Shown here piece by piece: positions 60,049 to 64,000 of a stretch of DNA of 64,000 bases. The notes beneath the pieces are model-generated. The model had not been told where the DNA came from. It did not search any database and was given only the letters and a program-made list of their open reading frames with translations. Every line of letters begins with the position of its first letter. Within the stretch, counting starts at the first letter, position 1. The stretch is from a bacterium (GTDB lineage: Bacteria > Chloroflexota > Dormibacteria > Aeolococcales > Bog-877), in NCBI GenBank assembly GCA_021785655.1, contig JAJYET010000005.1, positions 20,279 to 84,278 on the forward strand. Direction: 5' to 3'. The position numbers were made by a program, and so were the translations under genes.

Positions 60049-61955
60049 CTGAGCTGACCGTGGGGACCGCCGGGCACATCGACCATGGCAAGACCGCGCT
60101 GGTCCGGGCGCTCACCGGGGTGGATTGCGATCGCCTTCCGGAGGAGCGGGCCCGGGGGATGACCATCGAGCTGGGCTTCGCCCCCTTGCGGCTCCCCTCG
60201 GGCCGCGAGGTCTCCGTGGTGGATGTGCCTGGCCACGAGCGCTTCCTGCGAACCATGGCGGTGGGGACCCGCTCCGTCGACCTGGCCCTTCTCTGCGTTG
60301 CCGCGGACGACGGGGTGATGCCCCAGACCCGGGAGCACGTGGCGGTGCTGCGCCTGCTCCGGGTCGGGTCCGCCCTGGTCGCGGTCACCAAGGAGGATGC
60401 GGCCCCGGAGCGTGCCGAAGCCGTCGGTCAGGGCGCCCTGGCGCTGCTGCGCCAGGCTGGGGTTGCCGCGACGCGGGTAGTGGTGACCAGCTCGGTAACC
60501 GGGTTGGGTCTCCGGGACCTGTCTGCCGCCATCGAGGCGGAGCTGGCCGCGATCGCCGCCCCCCTCGACCGTGGCATCCCCCGGCTCCACGTCGACCGCA
60601 GCTTCTCCCGCCCGGGGGTGGGCACCGTGGTGACCGGAGTCCTCATGGATGGGCGGCTCGCTCCCGGCCAGCACGTGGAGGTCTTCCCCTCCGGGGCTCG
60701 GGGCAGGATTCTGGAGCTGCAGCGAAGGGGCCGGGCGGTCGAGGCGGTGGAGCCGGGGGGGCGGCTCGCCGCCTCCCTGCGAGGGGTGCCGACGGAGCTG
60801 GTCTCCCGCGGCAGCGTGCTCGCCCGCCCCGGCGACGCCACCGGCACCGCCCTCATGGATTGTCTCCTGGAGGCCCCATCGGTGGGTGCGTCGGGGCTGC
60901 GCCAGGGGGTCGAGGTTGAGGTCCTCTGCGGCACCGCCACCAGTCGAGGCCGGGTTTGGCTGGCCGGCGAGGAGCGGCTGGCGCCGGGCGGACGGGGGTT
61001 CGCGCAGCTCTTGCTCGAGGCCCCGCTCTGGGCGATACCCGGTGACCGGATCATCCTGAGGGGTCGGGGACCGATATCGGTGCTGGCAGGGGGAGTGGTC
61101 CTGGATGCCCACCCCGGCCGCCACCGGCGCTGGGCTGATGCCCCGCTGGACAAGTGGGCGGCTCGGGAAAGGGCGCTCCAGCGCGAGCCGGATCTCGCCA
61201 CGCTGGCAGTCCTGGAGGCCAGGTGGGCGCTGGCGGGGCTGGCCCCTGTTGAGATCGGAAGGCGCGTCGGTTGCTCCCCGGAGGTCGTCGCTCGCGCTCT
61301 GCAGGCGGCCGAGGACGCCGGGCTGTTGGCTCGCCTGGGGCCGGTCCAAATCGACTCCGACAGGGTCGCCGAGCTTCGCTCTCGTGCCCTGGACCTGGTG
61401 GCCTCCTACCAGCAGCTCCATCCCTTGGAGCCGGGGATCCCCCGCCGCCAGCTGCTGGCGGAGCTGGGGCTGACGCGGCCCGCCGTGGGGGACGCCCTGC
61501 TCTCCCGGCTCACCGAGGAGGGGCGGCTGGAGCAGCGCGGGGGAACGGTGGCTGAAGCGGGAAGCCACCCTCCGGGCCGGACCCCCCAGGTGGAGAGGGT
61601 GTCTCAGGTTCTGCGGTCCGCGGGCAGGCTGCCCCCCGGACCTGGGGACCTGCGCGCCGCTGGGCTCACCCGCCAGGTAGAGGGTTACTTGGTGCGGAGT
61701 GGGGAGGTGGCTCGGCTGCCGGGGGGCGGGCTGATCTCTGCAGGTGCTCTAGAGAAGATGGAGGCGGAGATCGAGGCGGAGCTGCGCCGCTCCCCCGCGG
61801 GCCTCACCGTCGCCCAGCTCCGGGACCGGGTCGGCACCAGCCGAAGGGTGCTTCTCCCGGTATTGGGGCGGATGGAAGCCGGCGGGGAGTTCGGCCGGAG
61901 CGGCGACCTGCACTTCTGGCGCCGAGAGCGCTCCCGGGATCTGCCATGCGGCTGA
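60045..61955 (+). CDS. selB: Selenocysteine-specific elongation factor
   Basis: 636 residues from GTG 60045 (GTGA overlap with selA). The GTPase domain has G-H-I-D-H-G-K-T, D-V-P-G-H-E-R-F and V-T-K-E-D. EF-Tu-like domains 2-3 follow, with R-x-F-x-x-x-G-x-G-T-V-V-T-G. The C-terminal 250 residues are winged-helix repeats (e.g. L-A-E-L-G-L-T-R-P-A-V, V-A-Q-L-R-D-R-V-G-T-S-R) that bind the SECIS hairpin. It delivers Sec-tRNA to UGA codons. Confidence 0.96.
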   Translation: MTELTVGTAGHIDHGKTALVRALTGVDCDRLPEERARGMTIELGFAPLRLPSGREVSVVDVPGHERFLRTMAVGTRSVDLALLCVAADDGVMPQTREHVAVLRLLRVGSALVAVTKEDAAPERAEAVGQGALALLRQAGVAATRVVVTSSVTGLGLRDLSAAIEAELAAIAAPLDRGIPRLHVDRSFSRPGVGTVVTGVLMDGRLAPGQHVEVFPSGARGRILELQRRGRAVEAVEPGGRLAASLRGVPTELVSRGSVLARPGDATGTALMDCLLEAPSVGASGLRQGVEVEVLCGTATSRGRVWLAGEERLAPGGRGFAQLLLEAPLWAIPGDRIILRGRGPISVLAGGVVLDAHPGRHRRWADAPLDKWAARERALQREPDLATLAVLEARWALAGLAPVEIGRRVGCSPEVVARALQAAEDAGLLARLGPVQIDSDRVAELRSRALDLVASYQQLHPLEPGIPRRQLLAELGLTRPAVGDALLSRLTEEGRLEQRGGTVAEAGSHPPGRTPQVERVSQVLRSAGRLPPGPGDLRAAGLTRQVEGYLVRSGEVARLPGGGLISAGALEKMEAEIEAELRRSPAGLTVAQLRDRVGTSRRVLLPVLGRMEAGGEFGRSGDLHFWRRERSRDLPCG

Positions 61956-62968
61956 CCGAGCTCAGCGGCCAGGGGGGCTGCTCGGCCAAGATCGGCCAGC
62001 AGGATCTGGTCGCCGTGTTCTCTCAGCTGGTGACCCCGGCGGCCGGCCCCCTCCTGGTCTCCGCCGCGAGCATGGACGATGGCGCGGTCTACCAGCTCCG
62101 GGAGGACCTAGCCCTGGTCGCGACCACCGATTTCTTTCCGCCCCCGGTGGATGACCCCCGGGACTACGGGGCGATCGCCACCGCCAATGCCCTCTCCGAC
62201 GTGTACGCCATGGGAGGCAACCCTCTGTTGCTGCTCAACCTCGTGGGCTTCGACCTGGCTGCCCTGGGCCCAGAGATGCTCCGGGAGATCGTGGAGGGCG
62301 GCGCGGAGGTGGCCCGGGAGGCGGGCTGCGCTGTGGCCGGCGGGCATTCCATCCACACTGCCCAGCCGATCTTCGGCTGTGCCGTGGTGGGCACGGTCGA
62401 TCCCCGGAGGTTGGTCACCAATGCGGCCGCTCGCCCGGGAGACCGGCTGGTGCTTACCAAGCCCCTAGGGACCGGGGTGGTCCTCAGCGCCCACAAACAG
62501 CAGCGAGCCGCAGCCGAGATACTGGCGGAGGCCGTCTCCGTCATGCGCCAGCTGAACGGGAGCGCGGCTCAGGCGATGCTGGAGAGCGGGGCCACCGCGG
62601 CCACCGACGTCACCGGGTTCGGCCTCCTGGGGCATGCCCACAACCTCGCGAACGCGTCCGGGGTGGCGGTGCGCCTCTTGGCGGACAAGCTGCCCGTAAT
62701 CCCCGGGGTCCTGGAGCTCATTGGCCAGGGCCTGCTCCCGGGGGGCAGCCGCCGCAATTTGGAGCTGGCGCGGTCCCGGTGCCGGATCGGGGAGGCGGTC
62801 GATCCGCTGCTCATCCAGCTCGCCTGCGACGCTCAGACCAGCGGAGGCCTCCTCATCGCCGCCTCCCCACCTGGCGCCGAACTCATCCTCTCCGCTGGCG
62901 TGGGCGCGGTCGAGGTGGGGGAGGTGCTGCCCCGCCGGGGCGGGGAGCCGTTCCTAGAGCTGGTCTAG
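61946..62968 (+). CDS. selD: Selenide, water dikinase
   Basis: 340 residues from ATG 61946, overlapping selB by 10 nt. The N-terminal catalytic pair is G-G-C-S-A-K (Cys12, Lys15), so this SelD uses Cys and not Sec. T-D-F-F-P-P-x-V-D-D, N-A-L-S-D-V-Y-A-M-G-G and the late A-T-D-V-T-G-F-G motif are intact. It makes selenophosphate from selenide and ATP. The Cys form avoids dependence on its own product. Confidence 0.96.
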   Translation: MRLTELSGQGGCSAKIGQQDLVAVFSQLVTPAAGPLLVSAASMDDGAVYQLREDLALVATTDFFPPPVDDPRDYGAIATANALSDVYAMGGNPLLLLNLVGFDLAALGPEMLREIVEGGAEVAREAGCAVAGGHSIHTAQPIFGCAVVGTVDPRRLVTNAAARPGDRLVLTKPLGTGVVLSAHKQQRAAAEILAEAVSVMRQLNGSAAQAMLESGATAATDVTGFGLLGHAHNLANASGVAVRLLADKLPVIPGVLELIGQGLLPGGSRRNLELARSRCRIGEAVDPLLIQLACDAQTSGGLLIAASPPGAELILSAGVGAVEVGEVLPRRGGEPFLELV

Positions 62969-63148
62969 GAGCGCCGTGCGCCGGCGCGCAGCAGCCGCAG
63001 GGTGGCCGCCGCCCGACGGCGGTTGGCGGCGGGGGTCCCGGAGCGCCGACGAGAGCTATCCGTCACTCCACGGAGCTCGCGGGTGCGGTCCTCAACCATC
63101 AGGTGCATCAGAAGGGGGTTCAGCATCGGATCTCCTCAGAACTACTTA

Positions 63149-63177
63149 TTGCGATTTAGCTGATATGAGTATATCAT
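63149..63177 (+). promoter_or_regulatory. Promoter and palindrome of the CGNR gene
   Basis: -35 TTGCGA (63149-63154), 17-bp spacer, -10 TATCAT (63172-63177). TGATAT-GAGT-ATATCA (63161-63176) is a perfect dyad overlapping the -10 box and could be an operator. The segment is the most AT-rich in the chromosomal part. Confidence 0.55.
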
Positions 63178-63195
63178 CTCCACAACACTAATGAA

Positions 63196-63822
63196 ATGAA
63201 CTTTGATAGTTACGCGGATCTTGGCGTTGCGGCGGCGGCCGAGCTGGTCAACCACCTGACTGGGGGCTGGGCCCAGGGAGCCTTGCGCCGCCTGCCGCAG
63301 TCCGGGTCCCAGAGGGCGCGCCTGGCGGCGGCCACCGAGGCCGCGATCTGGGGCCGGGGATCGGTTCTGGGTGGTGCTGAGGCTGAGGAGCTGATCCATC
63401 TGGCGGAGAGGCTTCGGCTGGTGTTCGCCAGCCTGTCTGCCGGCGATGCCGACGGGACCGCGCAGCTCGTCAACTCGCTGCTGCGCGACTACCGCGCCGC
63501 GCCCCAGCTGGCGACTCATGATGGCGAGCCCTGGCACCTTCACTTCCACAGCCAGGATCGGGAGGCGGGCCGGGTCGAGGCCCGGGGCGCGACCTGCGCC
63601 GTGGCCCTCGCCACGGTGATCGGGTCCGGGTGGGCGAGTCGCCTCGGGTCCTGCGCTGCGGAGCGCTGTGACCTGGTTTTCGTCGACACCTCGCGCAACG
63701 GCAGCCGGCGGTTCTGCTCCCTGCGCTGTCTCAACCGGGACAAGGTGGCGCGCTTCCGCAGCCGCCACCCGGAGGGCGGCGCCGCTGAACTCCACCAGCC
63801 CGCCCCCACGCTTCCCCACTGA
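63196..63822 (+). CDS. ABATE/CGNR zinc-finger transcriptional regulator
   Basis: 208 residues from ATG 63196. The N-terminal ABATE-like domain (about 5-150) is a helical/beta ligand-binding module. The C-terminal CGNR zinc finger has C-A-A-E-R-C ... D-T-S-R-N-G-S-R-R-F-C-S-L-R-C, with the usual C-G-N-R Gly-Asn motif altered to L-R-C-L-N-R. It probably binds the palindrome in its own promoter. No evident link to selenium metabolism. Confidence 0.82.
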   Translation: MNFDSYADLGVAAAAELVNHLTGGWAQGALRRLPQSGSQRARLAAATEAAIWGRGSVLGGAEAEELIHLAERLRLVFASLSAGDADGTAQLVNSLLRDYRAAPQLATHDGEPWHLHFHSQDREAGRVEARGATCAVALATVIGSGWASRLGSCAAERCDLVFVDTSRNGSRRFCSLRCLNRDKVARFRSRHPEGGAAELHQPAPTLPH

Positions 63823-64000
63823 TCGGTGGCCACCGTTCCTAGGCAACGGACAGGACGCTACACGCGTCTGTCGGTGTGCTCGGACCACCGGTCGAGGCGG
63901 TGGGCTCCGGGGCGGTCCCGGTTCCTGCTTCACGGCCACCTGCCGGGCGAGGCCCGGGCTTACGGTCGGCTCCACAGGCAGTTAGCGTCTCCGCCGCACT

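Noticed and set aside
62969..63148. Selenoprotein or RNA gene after selD
   Set aside because: No in-frame UGA gene with flanking homology and no recognisable RNA fold in this short gap.
63823..64000. Start of another gene at the right edge
   Set aside because: No start codon with a credible frame or motif in the last 178 bases.

Overview
The window is high-GC DNA (about 70% by eye) from a free-living bacterium, most likely Actinomycetota or a neighbouring Terrabacteria lineage such as Chloroflexota/Dormibacterota. The reasons are the many lipobox lipoproteins, a split MaoC-type dehydratase pair, an ECF/anti-sigma pair, frequent GTG/TTG starts, and -10 boxes lying 5-10 nt before start codons (leaderless genes). 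No ribosomal RNA or species-marker gene is present, so the taxon is an inference.

Region 1 (1-23.5 kb) is chromosome. It holds a dienelactone hydrolase-DinB fusion (cut by the window edge), a CinA-N-type protein, a zinc-ribbon protein, an SDR lacking the catalytic Tyr/Lys pair, an LppX/LprG-like lipoprotein, a two-gene hot-dog dehydratase operon, and cell-wall genes (LysM-CHAP hydrolase, DD-carboxypeptidase). Next come a hybrid histidine kinase/response regulator operon, a decayed transporter fusion, and an ABC exporter-TetR operon with a visible autoregulatory operator. Two transposase remnants, an ECF sigma/anti-sigma pair, a tyrosine phenol-lyase divergent from a FadR-type regulator, an amine-oxidase-like flavoprotein and an orphan LytS/NarX-type kinase complete it.

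Region 2 (23,569-58,458) is an integrated mobile element of about 34.8 kb bounded by a perfect 63-bp direct repeat. The repeat is the 3' two-thirds of a selenocysteine tRNA gene (selC, 23,537-23,632, anticodon UCA). The left end carries a tyrosine recombinase. The right end carries an HTH/excisionase-like gene, a replication initiator with iterons inside its own 3' end, and a DnaB helicase. The middle carries ParA plus a ribbon-helix-helix partner with 61-bp centromere-like repeats, two RHH-type proteins beside a probable oriT, and a MobF relaxase-helicase with an unusual five-unit repeat insertion. It also carries a VirD4/TraG-like coupling protein with an altered Walker A motif, and a VirB6/TrbL-like membrane protein. 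No VirB4 ATPase is visible. Cargo is dominated by secreted and lipid-anchored proteins: beta-propeller-like lipoproteins, a C39-like cysteine peptidase, a possible GH25-like protein, a DUF4232 protein, and a secreted peptide paired with a small membrane protein.

Region 3 (58.5-64 kb) is chromosome again: selA-selB-selD with overlapping reading frames, then a CGNR zinc-finger regulator. Removing the element would place selC directly upstream of selABD. The element has therefore inserted into a compact selenocysteine locus, rebuilding the tRNA at its left end and moving the native selC 3' flank, with its probable terminator, 35 kb away.
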